Positions 1 to 11,827 of a stretch of 64,000 nucleotides of DNA are shown piece after piece. Within the stretch, counting starts at the first letter, position 1. Every line of letters begins with the position of its first letter. The stretch comes from Ricinus communis. Taxonomy: Eukaryota; Streptophyta; Magnoliopsida; Malpighiales; Euphorbiaceae. The position numbers were made by a program, and so were the translations under genes. The DNA is taken from assembly GCF_019578655.1 (NCBI RefSeq), contig NC_063256.1:18396531-18460530 (forward strand). Direction: 5' to 3'. The notes under the pieces are model-generated. The model was given only the letters and a program-made list of their open reading frames with translations, did not search any database and was not told where the DNA came from.

Positions 1-2892
1 TGCGAGTCTGAGAAAACAACCTCGTAGAAGGGGTAAATTTTTTAATATGGGAAAACAGCCTCGTAGAAGGGGTAAATTTTTTAATATTTGAAAACAACCC
101 TGTAATACGGGGATATTTATGAATCAAGAAATAACCATGTAATTGTGGTATATTTGGGAGTATGAGAAAACAACCCCTTAAATGTGTTAATTTTATAATA
201 TGAGAAAACAACCCAAATAAAAGGGGTATATTTCGATATAAGAAAATAACTTCGTAAAATGTGTATATTTATAAATTTGAGAAAACAACCCCATAATTAT
301 TCTAATAATTTAATATGAGAAAGCAATGGCGTAAAAGTGGTACATTTATAAATATAAGCAAATAACCCCGTAAAGTGTGCATATTCATGAATATGAGAAA
401 ACAATCCCGTAAAAGTAGTGTAGTTGCGAGTTTCAGAAAACAGCCTCGTAGAAAGGGTAAATTTATAATGTGAGAAAACAACTAGCGTAAGAGGAGTATA
501 TTTATAAATATTAGAGAACAACCCCACAATGCGGGATATTTATCAATCAAGAAAATAACCCCGTAATTTTGGTATATTTGTGAGTATGAGAAAACAACCC
601 CTTGAATGGGTTAATTTTAGAATAAGAGAAAATAACCCCGTAAAAGGGGTATATTTATCAATATAAAAAAATAACTCCGTAAAGCGTGTATATTTATGAA
701 TATGAGAAACTAACCCCGTAAGAGGGCTATATTTATAAGTATTTGAGAACAACCCGAATACGGGGATATTTATAAATCGGAAAAATAACCCGTAATTTTG
801 GTATATTTGTGAGTGAGAAAACAACCCGTTAAATGGGGTAGATCTAGAATATGAGAAAACAACCACGTAAAAGGGGTGTATTTGTCGATATAAGAAAATA
901 ACTCCGTAAAACGTGTATATTTATAAATTTGAGAAAACAACCTCCTAATAGTGCTAATAGTTTAATATTAGAAAATGATCCCGTAAAAGAATAACCTCGT
1001 AAAACGTGTATATTTATGAATCTGAGAAAATAACCCCGTAAAAGTACTGTAATTGTGAGTCTGAGAAAACAGCCTCGTAGAAGGGGTACATTTTTTAATA
1101 TTAGAAAATAAATCCAGAAGAGGGGTATATTTATAAATATTAGAAAATAACCCCGTAATACGGGGATATTTATCAATTGGAGAAAATAACCCTGTAATTT
1201 TGGTATATTTGTGAGTATCAGAAAACAACACCTTAATTCGGTTAATGTTAGAATATGAGAACACAATCTCGTAAAAGGGGTATATTTGTTGCCATGAGAA
1301 AATAATCTCGTAAAATGTGGAAATTTATGAATTTGATATAACAATCCTATTATAGTGCTAATAATTTAATATGAGAAAACGAACCTGTAAAAGTGGTATA
1401 TTTATCAATGTAAGAAAATAACTCCGTAAAACGTGTATATTTATGAATATGAGAAAACAACCCCGTAAAATTAGTGTAATTACGAGTCTGAGAAAACAAC
1501 CTCGTAGAACGGGTAAAGTTTTTAATATGGGAAAACAGCCTCGTAGAAGGGGTAAATTTTTTAATATTTGAAAACAACCTGTAATACGGGGATATTTATG
1601 AATCAAGAAATAACCCCGTAATTGTGGTATATTTGAGAGTATGAGAAAACAACCCCTTAAATGTGTTAATTTTATAATATGAGAAAACAACCCAAATAAA
1701 GGGGGTATATTTCTCGATATAAGAAAATAACTTCGTAAAACGTGTATATTTATGAATTTGAGAAAACAACCCTATAATAGTGCTAATAATTTAATATGAG
1801 AAAACGACCCCGTAAAAGTGGTATATTTATCAATATAAGAAAATAACTTCGTAAAGCGTGTATATTTATGAATCTAAGAAAACAACCCCGTAAAATTAGT
1901 GTAATTACGAGTCTGAGAAAACAACCTCGTAGAACGGGTAAAGTTTTTAATATGGGAAAACAGCCTCGTAGAAGGGGTAAATTTTTTAATATTTGAAAAC
2001 AACCACATGGGGATATTTATGAATCTGAAGAAATAACCCCGTAATTGTGGTATATTTGAGAGTATGAGAAAACAACCCCTTAAATGTGTTAATTTTATAA
2101 TATGAGAAAACAACCCAAATAAAAGGGGTATATTTCCCGATATAAGAAAATAACCCCGAAAAACGTGTATATATAAAGAATTTGAGAAAATAACCCTATA
2201 ATAGTGCTAATAATTTAATATGAGAAAACGACCCCGTAAAAGTGGTATATTTATCAATATAAGAAAATAACTTCGTAAAGCGTGTATATTTATGAATCTA
2301 AGAAAACAACCCCGTAAAAGTAGTGTAATTGCGAGTATGAGAAAACAACCTCATAGAAAGGTTAAATTTTTTAATATGAGAAAACAACCCCGTAATACGG
2401 GGATATTTATCAATGGGAGAAATAACCCCGTAATTTTAGTATATTTGTGAGTATGAGAAAACAACCCCTTAAGTGGATTAATTTTATAATATAAGAAACC
2501 AACCCCGTAGAAGGCGTCTATTTGTCAATATAAGAAAATAACCCCGTAAAACATTTATATTTATGAATCTTACGAAATAACTCCGTAAAAGTAGTGTAAT
2601 TGTGAGTCTGACAGAACAGCCTCGTAAAAGGGATAAATTTTTTAATATGAGAAAATAACCGCATTAGAGGAGTATATTTATAAATATTAGAAAAGAACCA
2701 CGTAATGCGGGGATATTTATCAATTAGAGAAAGTAATCCTGTAATTTTGGTATATTTGTTAGTATGAGAAAACAACCCCTTAAAGGAGTTAATTTTATAA
2801 TATGAGAAAACAACCCCGTAAAAGTAGTGTAATTGCGAGTCTGAGAAAATTTTTTAATATGAGAAAACAGACCCGTAAGAGGGGTATATTTG
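1..2892. repeat. 39-bp minisatellite array with ~420-bp higher-order repeat, first orientation
   Basis: The stretch is built of degenerate ~39-bp monomers of the type GAGAAAACAACCCCGTAAAA followed by a TGTATATTTATGAAT-like tail. Monomer variants recur in fixed order. For example, the variant with GTGCTAATAATTTAATATG appears near 1348, 1773 and 2191, giving a higher-order period of about 420 bp (roughly 11 monomers). Because 39 is divisible by 3, long open frames run through it on the minus strand with a 13-residue repeat of the type FTGLFSHIHKYTR. These are most simply by-products of the period: several frames are open at once, and there is no non-repetitive domain. I do not recognise this satellite. 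Confidence 0.9.
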
Positions 2893-4286
2893 TGGGATTA
2901 TTTTCTCATAGTAAAGAATTTACCCCTTCTACGAGGTTGTTTTCTCAAACTCGCAATTACACTACTTTTACAGGGTTATTTTTTCAAATTTATAAATATG
3001 CACGTTCTACGGGATTATTTTTTTATATTGATAAATATACTACTTTTACAGGGTCATTTTCTTATATTAAATTATTAGCACTATAATGGGATTGTTTTGT
3101 CAAATTTATAAATATACACGTTTTACGGGGTTATCTTTTTATACCGACAAATATACTCCTTTTACGGGATTGTTTTCTCATATTCTGAAATTCATACACA
3201 CAAATATACCAAAATTACAGGGTTATTTTCTCCAATTGATAAATATCCCATACTACATGGTTGTTTTCTAATATTTATAATTTAATATTAGAAGTGTATA
3301 TTTATATACCCCTATTGTGGGATTGTTTTCTCATATTAAAGAATACCCCTTCTACGAGGCTATTTTCTCAGACTCGCAATTACACTACTTTTACGGGGTT
3401 GTTTTTTCAAATTCATAAATATGCACGTTTTATGGGATTATTTTCTTATATTGATAAATATACTACTTTTACAGGGTCATTTTCTCATATTAAATTATTA
3501 GCACTATAATGAGATTGTTTTGTTAAATTTATAAATATACACGTTTTACGGAGTTATCTTTTTATACCGACAAATATACTCCTTTTACGGGATTGTTTTC
3601 CCATATTCTAAAATTAACCAAATTAAGGGTTTGTTTTCTCATACACATAAATATACTAAAATTACGGGGTTATTTTCTCCAATTGATAAATATCCCGTAT
3701 TACGTGGTTGTTTTCTAATATTTATAATTTAATATTAGATGTGTATATTTATATACCCCTCTTGTGGGATTGTTTCCTCATATTAAAGAATTTACCCCTT
3801 CTACGAGGCTATTTTCTCAGACTCGCAATTACACTACTTTTACAGGGTTGTTTTCCCAAATTCATAAATATGCACGTTTTACGGGATTATTTTCTTATAT
3901 TGATAAATATACTACTTTTACAGGGTCATTTTCTCATATTAAATTATTAGTATTATAATGGGGTTGTTTTGTCAAATTTATAAATATACACGTTTTACGG
4001 GGTTATTTTTTTATACCGACAAATATACTCCTTTTACGGGATTATTTTCTCATATTCTAAAATTAACCAAATTAAGGGGTTGTTTTCTCATACACACAAA
4101 TATACCAAAATTACAGGGTTATTTTCTCCAATTGATAAATATCCCGTATTACGTGGTTGTTTTCTAATATTTATAAATATACCCCTTTTACGGGTCTGTT
4201 TTCTCATATTAAAAGATTTACCCCATCTACGAGGCTATCTTCTCAGACTCGCAATTACTCTACTTTTACGGGGTTGTTTTCTCAAG
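2893..4286. repeat. Inverted block of the 39-bp minisatellite
   Basis: The same monomers continue here as the reverse complement (GGGGTTGTTTTCTCATATT instead of GAGAAAACAACCCC). The switch lies near 2880-2895, within a monomer. The higher-order unit marked by AAATTATTAGCACTATAATG recurs at about 3069, 3491 and 3940 (spacing 422 and 449 bp). These copies look more alike than the units in the left part, so local homogenisation seems recent. Open frames on the plus strand again encode the 13-residue satellite peptide. Confidence 0.88.
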
Positions 4287-4352
4287 GTTTAGGAAAATAA
4301 CCCTGTAGAAGGCGTCTATTTGTCAATATAAGAAAATCACCCCATAAAACTA
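4287..4352. repeat. Return of the minisatellite to the first orientation
   Basis: After position ~4286 the sequence reads AGGAAAATAACCCTGTAGAAGG and then GTCTATTTGTCAATATAAG, matching the monomers near 2500-2545 in the same orientation. The 1.4-kb block is therefore a true inversion inside the array, with satellite on both sides. The array ends at a sharp junction with an LTR-X fragment. Confidence 0.75.
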
Positions 4353-4356
4353 AGTG

Positions 4357-4506
4357 TAAGAATCAAATCAAATTGATTTAAATGCAAGGGTAAACAAAGA
4401 ATACAAAAGAAAGGAAGGCCGTGAGTGATAAGTCTATGCTTGCTAGTGCGAGTGTTGATAAGTCCGCAAAGTTCTTAAAAGAACCCATAACTTGATTTCC
4501 TGCAAG
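4357..4506 (-). repeat. LTR-X fragment
   Basis: About 150 bp match the minus-strand LTR-X copies near 50765-50920: the shared string GTGAGTGATAAGTCTATG, then AAGTTCTTAAAAGAACCCATAACTTGATTT. It joins directly to the truncated LTR of element A, so it is either an older insertion target or a recombination scar. Confidence 0.7.
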
Positions 4507-5159
4507 ATCAATGGAAACCTTAGACCCTTCAAATATATTAAACTATCAAACCTAAGGTATTAGAGGTAGAAGACGCCATAATGTAGTATGGATTCATAAT
4601 GAATTGCTTGGTAAGTTCGAATTAGCCCTAAACAAAGAATAAGTATAAACTCACAAAATATTTTAATCATCAATCAATCAACTTGAAAATTCATACCAGG
4701 CTTTTGTAGCCTTTAGAAAATGCTAATTATAAGTTATTAAGGAATTACAACTCAAAGAGGATAGCGATAAACATCCTAACTAAAATAGATAACTAAAAAT
4801 AAAGTCCTAATACTCCCAAAATACTATGTAGCTGCCATTTAGGAGTAAGAAATCCTAGTTTCTTTAAGCCACACGCATGGGCCATCTTTGGTGGAGCTAA
4901 TTAGGCCCAAACTCCCTTAGATTTATTCAAGCCTAATAAATTGAATTAGATTAATGAGCCTTGATATATGAATCCAACTCTTCAAGTCTTGATGTGTCCT
5001 TAGCCCAAACATCTTGAATAAGCCCATTGAGAGCTTCTTTTTATTTTCTTATCCCTAGACCTTGTAATTGAGCCTCCATGAATATGAAGTGTATCTTAAA
5101 TCCTAGTTGAAGTAGGATTCCATATTGGAGTAGGACTCCTAGTGCCAATAGGATTCACA
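4507..5159 (-). repeat. 3' LTR of element A (LTR-A), truncated
   Basis: It shares long stretches with 10264-11012, such as TTAGACCCTTCAA and AGAGGTAGAAGACGCCA. Its minus-strand start, TGTGAATCCTATTGG, follows the polypurine tract exactly. The outer end (about 80 bp plus the LTR tip seen at 10189) is missing at the junction with the LTR-X fragment. Only one copy of the 210-bp segment that is triplicated in the other LTR is present. Confidence 0.85.
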
Positions 5160-5174
5160 TCATTCTCCCTTTCT
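5160..5174 (-). other. Polypurine tract of element A
   Basis: The minus strand reads AGAAAGGGAGAATGA directly before the LTR start TGTGAATCC. This is the plus-strand priming site of an LTR retrotransposon. The tail of the integrase frame runs up to it. Confidence 0.85.
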
Positions 5175-6360
5175 CTAGCATGACTCATCCTCGAATCATC
5201 ACCTATATTACAATAAAAAAGAGAAAGATCAGCAACAGTAAAAAGTAGCACTAATTCCATACTCATTGGGCAATTCCAATTTATATGCATTATCACTAAT
5301 CCTTTCAAGACTTGAAAAGGACCATCTTCTCGTGGAAGTAACTTGGAACCCCTTTATGAAGGAAACCTTTCCGTGTGCATGTGCACCCAAACCCAATGAC
5401 CAGGTTCAAAAACAACCTTCACATGCCTATTGTTGGCTTGTTGAGCATAAACTTCATTCTTTCTTTTAGTATTTGCACGCACCTTCTCATGCAACCTCCT
5501 CACAAAATCTGCCTTTTTCTTTCCATCTAGATGAAACACGTTCACTCAAAGGTAAAGGAATCATATCTAATGGAGATAAAGGAATAAAACCATAAACAAC
5601 TTTAAAAGGACAAAATTGAGCAGATGAATGCACACTACGATTATATGCGGCAAACATTCTTCCCAAGATCTTAGGTTCTTTTTAACCATAGTATGCAACA
5701 AAGTATCTAAAGTCCTATTAACTACTTCAATTTGACCATCAGTTTGTGGATGACATGTCGTAGAAAATAATAACTTAGTTCCCAAATTTCCCCACAAAGT
5801 CTTCCAAAGTAGCTTAAGAACTTTGCATCCCTATGACTAACAATAGTTATAGGCATACCATGCAAACACACAATTTCTTTGAAGAACAAGTCAGAAATAT
5901 ATGTTGCATCATCAGTTTTATGACATGGAATGAAATGAGCCATCTTAGAGAATCTATCAATAACAATATATATGGAATCATTACCATACCTAGACCTAGG
6001 TAAACTAAGCACAAAATCCATAGAAATATCAATCCAAGGTGAACTAGGCATGGGCAATGGTGTATACAAGCCATAGAGTTTAGATTAAGACTTTCCTTGT
6101 TTACAAACAATGCATCTATCACAAAATCTAGCGACATCTTGCTTCATATTAGGCCAATAGAAAACATCATGCAAAACATTTAAAGTCTTAGCAATTCCAA
6201 AGTGTCCTATTAAACCACCCTTATGAGCTTCCCTAACTAATATCTCATGCATAGAACATATGGGAATACAAAAACGTTTTTCTTTAAATAAAAACCATTC
6301 ATGTCTATAAAACTTATCAAAAGCACCTTTTTCACAAGCATTAAACACATTGCCAAAATC
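5175..6360 (-). pseudogene. Integrase region of element A
   Basis: The protein would insert the element's cDNA into the genome. The N-terminal zinc-binding part is visible at 6085-6348 (HFGIAKTLNVLHDVFYWPNM, then CDRCIVCKQGKS). The core follows at 5722-6069 ([16 protein letters not shown]) and 5567-5797 ([16 protein letters not shown]), and the C-terminal GHWVWVHMHTERFP motif lies at 5354-5545. The first catalytic Asp and the Glu are present. The second catalytic Asp, expected in an ISDRD-like motif, is His here ([10 protein letters not shown]). There are at least two frameshifts (around 5800 and 5550) and in-frame stops. No chromodomain follows: after an ADLSLF motif the frame runs into the polypurine tract. 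Confidence 0.88.
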
Positions 6361-7630
6361 AGAGTAATGCTAAATTTCTTTAATATGCTCAAAACTAAGG
6401 AATTTGGCATTCAAAGTAGAAAGAAGTGCATACCTTCAAGATAGCACATTCGCAACAACATTATCTTTACCTTGCTTGTATTTGATCACATATGGAAAGG
6501 ACTCAATGAACTCATTCCATTTAAGCATGGCATTTATTAAGCTTATTTTGCCCTTTCAAATGCTTCAATGACTCATGATCCGTGTGAATCACAAACTCTT
6601 TGGGCCAAAAATAGTGTTGCCATGTCTCTAAAGCTCTCACCAATGCGTACATCTCCTTATCACAAGTTGGGTAGTTCAAGGCTGCCCCATTGAGCTTTTA
6701 ACTAAAATAAGCTATAGGTCGTCCTTCTTGCATAAGAACAGCTCCAATACCAATTCTAGAAGCATCACATTCAATCTCAAAAGTCATGTCAAAATTAGAT
6801 AAAGCAAGTAAAGGTGCACTAACTAACTTAGATCTAAGCAAGTTAAAAGCCTTTTCTTGTTCCTCACCCCATTTAAATCCCACATTCTGTTTAATTACTT
6901 CTATTAAAGGTGCAGCTATGCTAGAGAAATCCTTAACAAACCTCCTATAAGAACTAGCTAAGCTATGGAACGATCTTACATCCCCAACACTCTTAGGTTT
7001 CGGTCAAGACTCTATTGCCTTAACCTTTTCACTATCAACTTTTATTCCTTTAGCACTCACAACAAATCCCAAAAACACAAGTTTATTAGTGCAAAAAGAA
7101 CATTTAGCAAAGCTGATATACAACTTCTCTTTATGTAAAACATCAAGTACTATGCGCACATGTTCAACATGATCATCTAAAGACTTGCTATAAATCAAGA
7201 TATCATCAAAATAGACAATAAAAATTTTTCCAATAAAAGCATGCAAACATATGGTTCTTTAATCTCATAAAAGTGCTAGGTGCATTAGTCAAGCCAAAAG
7301 GCAATGACTAACCATTCATACAAGCCATACTTTGTTTTAAATGTGGTTTTCCATTCATCACCCACCTTCATCCTAATCTCATGGTAACCAGATTTAAAAT
7401 CAATTTTAGAGAAGATAGTCGACCCATAGAGTTCGTCTAATATAGCATCCAAACGAGGAATGGGATGGCGATACTTCACTGTAATCTTGTTGATAGCATG
7501 ACAATCAATACTCATACTCCATGTTCCATCCTTTTTTGGTACAAGTAAAATGAGCATTGCATATGGGCTCATACTTTCTCTAATCAACCCTTTGGCCATC
7601 AAATATTCCACTTGTCATTGCAACTCCTTC
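6361..7630 (-). pseudogene. Reverse transcriptase and RNase H of element A
   Basis: This is the pol core that copies element RNA into DNA. RT is seen at 7285-7611 ([36 protein letters not shown]) and continues at 7004-7246 with the catalytic YFDDILIYS motif intact. The connection and RNase H follow at 6698-6883 (FEIECDASRIGIGAVLMQEG) and further on with [16 protein letters not shown]. The last RNase H acid, normally in NVVADALSRR, reads NVVANVLS followed by a stop, an Asp-to-Asn change (codon 6448-6450). A frameshift lies near 7250 and another between 6350 and 6700. The MPFGL-like motif is degraded (VIAFWLD). Confidence 0.9.
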
Positions 7631-8372
7631 GTCTCCTCAGGATTACTTCAATTAGTTGGTCTATTTGGAATTAAAGCGACGGGTATAAAATCAATTTGAT
7701 GCTCGATTCCAATTATTGGTGGCAGTCTTTTAGGCATCTCTTTGGGGTACAATTCTTTGAATTCCTGCAAAAAAGATTGAAATACACTAGGCAAACTAGT
7801 GTTTTCTTGGTTAGTGCTTAAATAGGTGCCCTTGTACAAAAATATAATCATGGGTTGCCTTGATAGAAAAGCTCTCTTCACCTCACCCTCTCTTGCATAG
7901 AAATTGCCTTTTTTCTCACAACTCACAATCACACTCTTTCCTTTTGTATGTGCTTCTCTCTCTTTTCTTCTTTGCAAATCACCCTCTTTCTCTCCGTTTT
8001 CCTCTCTAGGATCACATCTCTTGTGGCTTTTTACACAACTCTCCTTTTGTTGTGCTTTTAACTCTTTTTACACAACTCGCCTATCATATTTTCATGGACG
8101 TCCTAATATTATATGACTAGCATGCATAGGAATGACATCACATAACACTTCATCATGATAACGTTCAATACAGAATGGTACCAATGCTTGCCTATTATCC
8201 TTATTTCCCCATAATCATTCAACCATAACCATCTATAGGGTTTTGAATGTTTAGTAGTAGGTAAACGCAACCTATCAACTAAATTAGCACTAACAACAAT
8301 GGTACAACTCCCCCTATCTATAATCAAATTACATACCTTGTCTTGGACTTGGCATCTAGCATGAAAGATGTT
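7631..8372 (-). pseudogene. Protease and PR-RT linker of element A
   Basis: The retroviral-type aspartic protease matures Gag-Pol. The active-site region reads IIDRGSCTIVVSANLVDRL. Relatives in this window read IIDSGSCTN, so the Ser after the catalytic Asp has become Arg. The frame continues as YRWLWLNDYGEIRI. The following lysine/glutamate-rich linker and FSRQP-like segment (FLSRQPMIIFLYKGTY) at 7648-7977 leads to GIEHQIDFIP just before RT. A frameshift separates PR from the linker near 8000-8100. Plus-strand ORFs over this stretch are antisense shadows. Confidence 0.8.
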
Positions 8373-9501
8373 CTATCTTTGGACTTCATTCGCTTCCTTT
8401 GCTTGTATATTAAGAGCACGTCTTATGATAAATAACTCACCATTAAGCCCGATTTGCTCATCTATGTCACTTGCATCCTCAAGGTCGGGCATGCGTTCTT
8501 TATCATCATCACCATCACTCTTAATATCATCATTTTGTATAGCTACCATTACACGCTTAATTGGACATAATGATGCAATATGTCCCTGCCCCAAACATTT
8601 AAAACACTTGCATTTTAGTGTTGCCCAAATCTTTCCCATTCTTGCTAACATCTACATTAGGCTTCGAAAAGCTCTTGTCACTATCTTTCCAATTCGGTTT
8701 CCATGTGGAAGTTGTATTTCTCGAATTGTACCTAGTCATTTTACTCTTCAATTGCTTTTCAATCTTGATGGCTTTATGTAGCATGTCCTCCATCTTAACA
8801 TATTCTTGCAACTCTAACACATTAGTAATGTTCTTGTTCAATCCACTCAAGAACCGCGCCATAGTTGCCTCTTATTCCTCCTCTATGTTGCCTCTTATCA
8901 TTGTGATTTTCATCTCTTGATAGTACTCCTCCACACTTTTAGATCCTTGTACCAATCTTTATAGTCGATTGCGTACATCTCTATAGTAATGTTAGGGTAC
9001 AAATATATTTTTCGTAACGGTTTTCATCTCTTACCAACTAGTAATAAGTGCTTCTCCGTTTCTCCTCCTACTCAACAAAAATTGATCCTTCTAAATTATA
9101 GCATAATCTGTGAATTCAATAGTTGCAAGTTTTACATTTTTTTCTTCTGAGTAGTTATGACAATCAAAGATGAAATCTACTTTCTTTTCTCATCCTAAGT
9201 ATGCTTTAGGATTGGCTTTGCCTTGGAACTTAGGAATCTTCATCTTTTTATTTCCAAAGTTATTATCTTGCCTTCTATGCCCTTGTTCATTATCATCAAC
9301 GGGCTCATCATCATCATCATGCCATCTCCCTCTACAAACTTGTCTAAGTGCTTGTTAGTTTATGTGGTTGGAGTTGTTATTGGGGCCATTTTGATTTGTT
9401 TCCACCCTCTCCACTCGATCACCGAAATCTCGAAGTTACCTCCCTATATGCTCCAAAAGCTCCATAACTTGTGCCATGGTTAGTTCCGGCGGATCAGCCA
9501 T
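8373..9501 (-). pseudogene. Gag of element A, with CCHC zinc knuckle
   Basis: This is the capsid/nucleocapsid polyprotein. The start is taken at the ATG at 9501 on the minus strand (MADPPELTMAQVMELLEH), which is in frame with the capsid part at 8599-8862 ([20 protein letters not shown]). The nucleocapsid has a complete CX2CX4HX4C knuckle, [14 protein letters not shown], at 8373-8651. The frames before and after differ by one base. The sequence has AAAATGC where AAATGC would keep the frame, so a single-A insertion in a homopolymer near 8607 explains the break. At least six in-frame stops lie in the N-terminal half. Confidence 0.85.
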
Positions 9502-10168
9502 GACAATCTACAATAACACAAAAAGGAACAAAGAAATCTCATAAATAACACTCCCTCTTGTGTTTACACTCAAAGGATATATGACTCACGCTCGTGTTTT
9601 ACTTAAATACGCTTTTGCCCTCTAGTGAACTCACCACTCGCCTTTTACCACTCAAACTTTACTCTTTAGTTCTTATAAAGGCTAAAGCAATCAATTATCA
9701 AATAATCAAAATTGTAACTATTCAATAATCAATGAATCATATTTCAAACACACACAAGAACACCAAAATAAGAAGACTAAACTAGACTTAATGAATAAGA
9801 TTAAGCCTATATACAATGAAGGGCACAAGAAAAAAGGTAATAAAAGACTAACTAAGCTTAACAAGTGAAGGAAAAAAAGGCATAAATTTTTTTCTTTTTT
9901 TTAAGAACCGGTCGTAAAGCCGGTTGACAACAACTGTTGTTTTGATTTTTTTGTTGGCTCTTTTTCCTTTTCTTCTTTTTTTTTTTGAAGGCACTTGACT
10001 AAAGAATTTGGAACAAGTAAAGATGTGATTAGAATAATTAATCACAAAAAATTTGAATAAGTAAACTAATGTTTTTTTAATTTGAACAAGATTTGGATAG
10101 AGAAGAATTACAAAAGAAAATAACAAAAGGAATATGTGGAAATTAAAGATATGTAACCTGATTTTGAA
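9502..10168 (-). other. 5' leader of element A
   Basis: Untranslated region between primer site and gag. It is AT-rich with homopolymer runs (for example T-runs near 9893-9905 and 9970-9985). The piece near 9540-9620, with its repeated GTGTTTACACTCAAA-like text, resembles the leader upstream of the second gag fragment at 11870-11950, so the two elements are related. No coding signal seen. Confidence 0.6.
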
Positions 10169-10170
10169 GC

Positions 10171-10186
10171 CAAAGCTCTGATACCA
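10171..10186 (-). other. Primer-binding site of element A (initiator tRNA-Met)
   Basis: The minus strand reads TGGTATCAGAGCTTTG, complementary to the 3' end of plant initiator tRNA-Met. It follows the LTR end (GCATCA) after a two-base TT spacer. This fixes the element's orientation and the LTR boundary. Confidence 0.9.
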
Positions 10187-10188
10187 AA

Positions 10189-11012
10189 TGATGCGAACCT
10201 AACCTATATCAAAGGATTAAACTCGTATGCAAGTTTGATTTCATTGCCCAATATCTATCTAGAACCATATCAATGGAAATCTTAGACCCTTCAAGAATAT
10301 TAAACTATCAAACCTAAGATATTAGAGGTAGAAGACGCCACAATTTAGTATGGATTCTAAATTGATAAGTCAGATTTGAACGCTCCAAAGAATGAATTGC
10401 TTTATTAGTTCAAATTAGCTCTAAACAAGAACTAAGAATAGAGTATAAACTCATAAAATATATTAATCATTAAACCATATCAATGGAAATCTTAGACCCT
10501 TCAAGAATATTAAACTATCAAACCTAAGATATTAGAGGTAGAAGACGCCACAATTTAGTATGGATTCTAAATTGATAAGTCAGATTTGAACGCTCCAAAG
10601 AATGAATTGCTTTATTAGTTCAAATTAGCTCTAAACAAGAACTAAGAATAGAGTATAAACTCATAAAATATATTAATAATTAAACCATATCAATGGAAAT
10701 CTTAGACCCTTCAAGAATATTAAACTATCAAACCTAAGATATTAGAGGTAGAAGACGCCACAATTTAGTATGGATTCTAAATTGATACGTCAGATTTGAA
10801 CGCTCCAAACAATGAATTGCTTTATTAGTTCAAATTAGCTCTAAACAATAACTAAGAATAGAGTATAAACTCATAAAATATATTAATCATTAATCAATCA
10901 ACTTGAAAATTCGTACTAGGCTTTTATAGCCTTTAGAAAACCCTAATTCTAAGATATTAAGAAATTACAACTCAAATAGGATAGAGATAAACATCCTAAA
11001 TAAAATAGAAAC
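10189..11012 (-). repeat. 5' LTR of element A, internally triplicated and truncated
   Basis: It starts at TGATGCGAACC beside the primer site and matches 4507-5159 over the shared part. It is lengthened by two extra copies of a 210-bp segment. It breaks off at about 11012, where the text of another element's gag begins, so roughly 300 bp of U3 are missing. Confidence 0.85.
10264..10893. repeat. Three tandem 210-bp copies inside LTR-A
   Basis: ACCATATCAATGGAAATC starts at 10264, 10474 and 10684, exactly 210 bp apart. The copies differ at only a few positions (for example GATAAGTC against GATACGTC, and CAAGAACT against CAATAACT in the third). The other LTR has a single copy, so the triplication arose after the element inserted or during its last replication. 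Confidence 0.95.
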
Positions 11013-11827
11013 ACACCTTGCTGTCTCTTCCTTAGAGTTGCTTTTCCACCTTGATACTAATGTGCACCATCTCTTCTAACTCCGTGTATGGTTGCAAATC
11101 CACTCGGTCAGCTACATCTTTGTTTAGACTAGCCAAGAAATGTGCCATGGTAGCCTCTATGTCCTTATCTATGTTAGCTCTAGTCATTATCATCTTCATC
11201 TCCTTATAGTTATCTTCAACACTTTTATTGTCTTGTTTGAGAACTTGAAGTTTTTGAACAAGCTCCATTTGGTAATGCTTAGGTACAAACCTTTTTCTCA
11301 TAAATGATTTAATGTCATACCAAGTATCAATTGGGTACTCAAATTCCTTCTCCTACTAATCACCAATTGATCCCGCCAAGCTATGCATAATCTAAAAATT
11401 GGATAACGGTAAGCTTTACCTTTTTATCCTTATGAAGAAGGTTCATAATGGTAAGAAGGTTCTTATCCTCACTAAAAATTGGGTAATGTTAAGCTTTTCC
11501 TCCGCCTCTATTTTGGTCTATTCCAACAAGAGTGGCATTGTCATCCTCTTCATAGTCCATATCATACTCTTGACCAATCCCATCTAAGTTAGGTTCATAA
11601 CCACCTTGGTTCATCTATCTTCGAACTTCTTTATTACCTTCATCAATAGGTGGTAGTCTTTGCTCTGGACGTTCGAATCTTGCATTGTTGTGCAAGTTCA
11701 TTCTTTCAATGGAATCATTGATCTCCATTATTGCCTTTTGTAATTGTTCAAATTCTCTAGTTTGAGCGTTAGGTGGCCTTGCATTCTCACCATCGCTCTC
11801 ATTATGAGCATTGCTTTGGTTTGACAT
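11013..11827 (-). pseudogene. Gag fragment of a second Gypsy element (element C)
   Basis: A minus-strand Gag related to but different from that of element A. The N-terminus has a real ATG at 11827 (MSNQSNAHNESDGENA) and an acidic, glutamine-rich start. The capsid part at 11032-11301 reads YKEMKMIMTRANIDKD and ATMAHFLASLNKDV. The two pieces are one base out of frame. The gene is cut at about 11012, before any zinc knuckle, where it meets the LTR of element A. No PR, RT or IN of this copy is present. Confidence 0.8.

Larger units (their letters stand above)
4507..11012 (-). mobile_element. Element A: degraded Ty3/Gypsy retrotransposon, both LTRs truncated
   Basis: Read on the minus strand the order is LTR, tRNA-Met primer site, gag with a CCHC knuckle, protease, reverse transcriptase, RNase H, integrase, polypurine tract, LTR. 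That order is diagnostic of Ty3/Gypsy. The gag and pol sequences resemble plant chromovirus-like elements, but no chromodomain is visible after the integrase, so I leave the lineage open. The coding part needs at least five frameshifts and many stops, so it cannot be autonomous. The left LTR lacks its 3' tip and the right LTR lacks its 5' part, so no target duplication can be read. Confidence 0.9.

Noticed and set aside
1..4300. Many ORFs (up to 166 codons) with FTGLFSHIDKYTR-like repeats, looking like a repeat protein gene
   Set aside because: They exist because the 39-bp satellite period is a multiple of three. Several frames are open at once, and no conserved non-repeat domain, start context or common end is seen.
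1..4352. Regular short repeats as a possible CRISPR array
   Set aside because: Monomers are contiguous and degenerate with no unique spacers, and the surroundings are plant retrotransposons.
8368..8920. Plus-strand ORFs of 137 and 100 residues across the gag of element A
   Set aside because: They are antisense to a clear Gag with CCHC knuckle and have a low-complexity Ser/Leu-rich composition.
10171..10186. tRNA-like sequences at primer-binding sites (also 27902, 34317, 57513)
   Set aside because: Only the 12-18 bases complementary to a tRNA 3' end are present, with no cloverleaf; they are primer sites.
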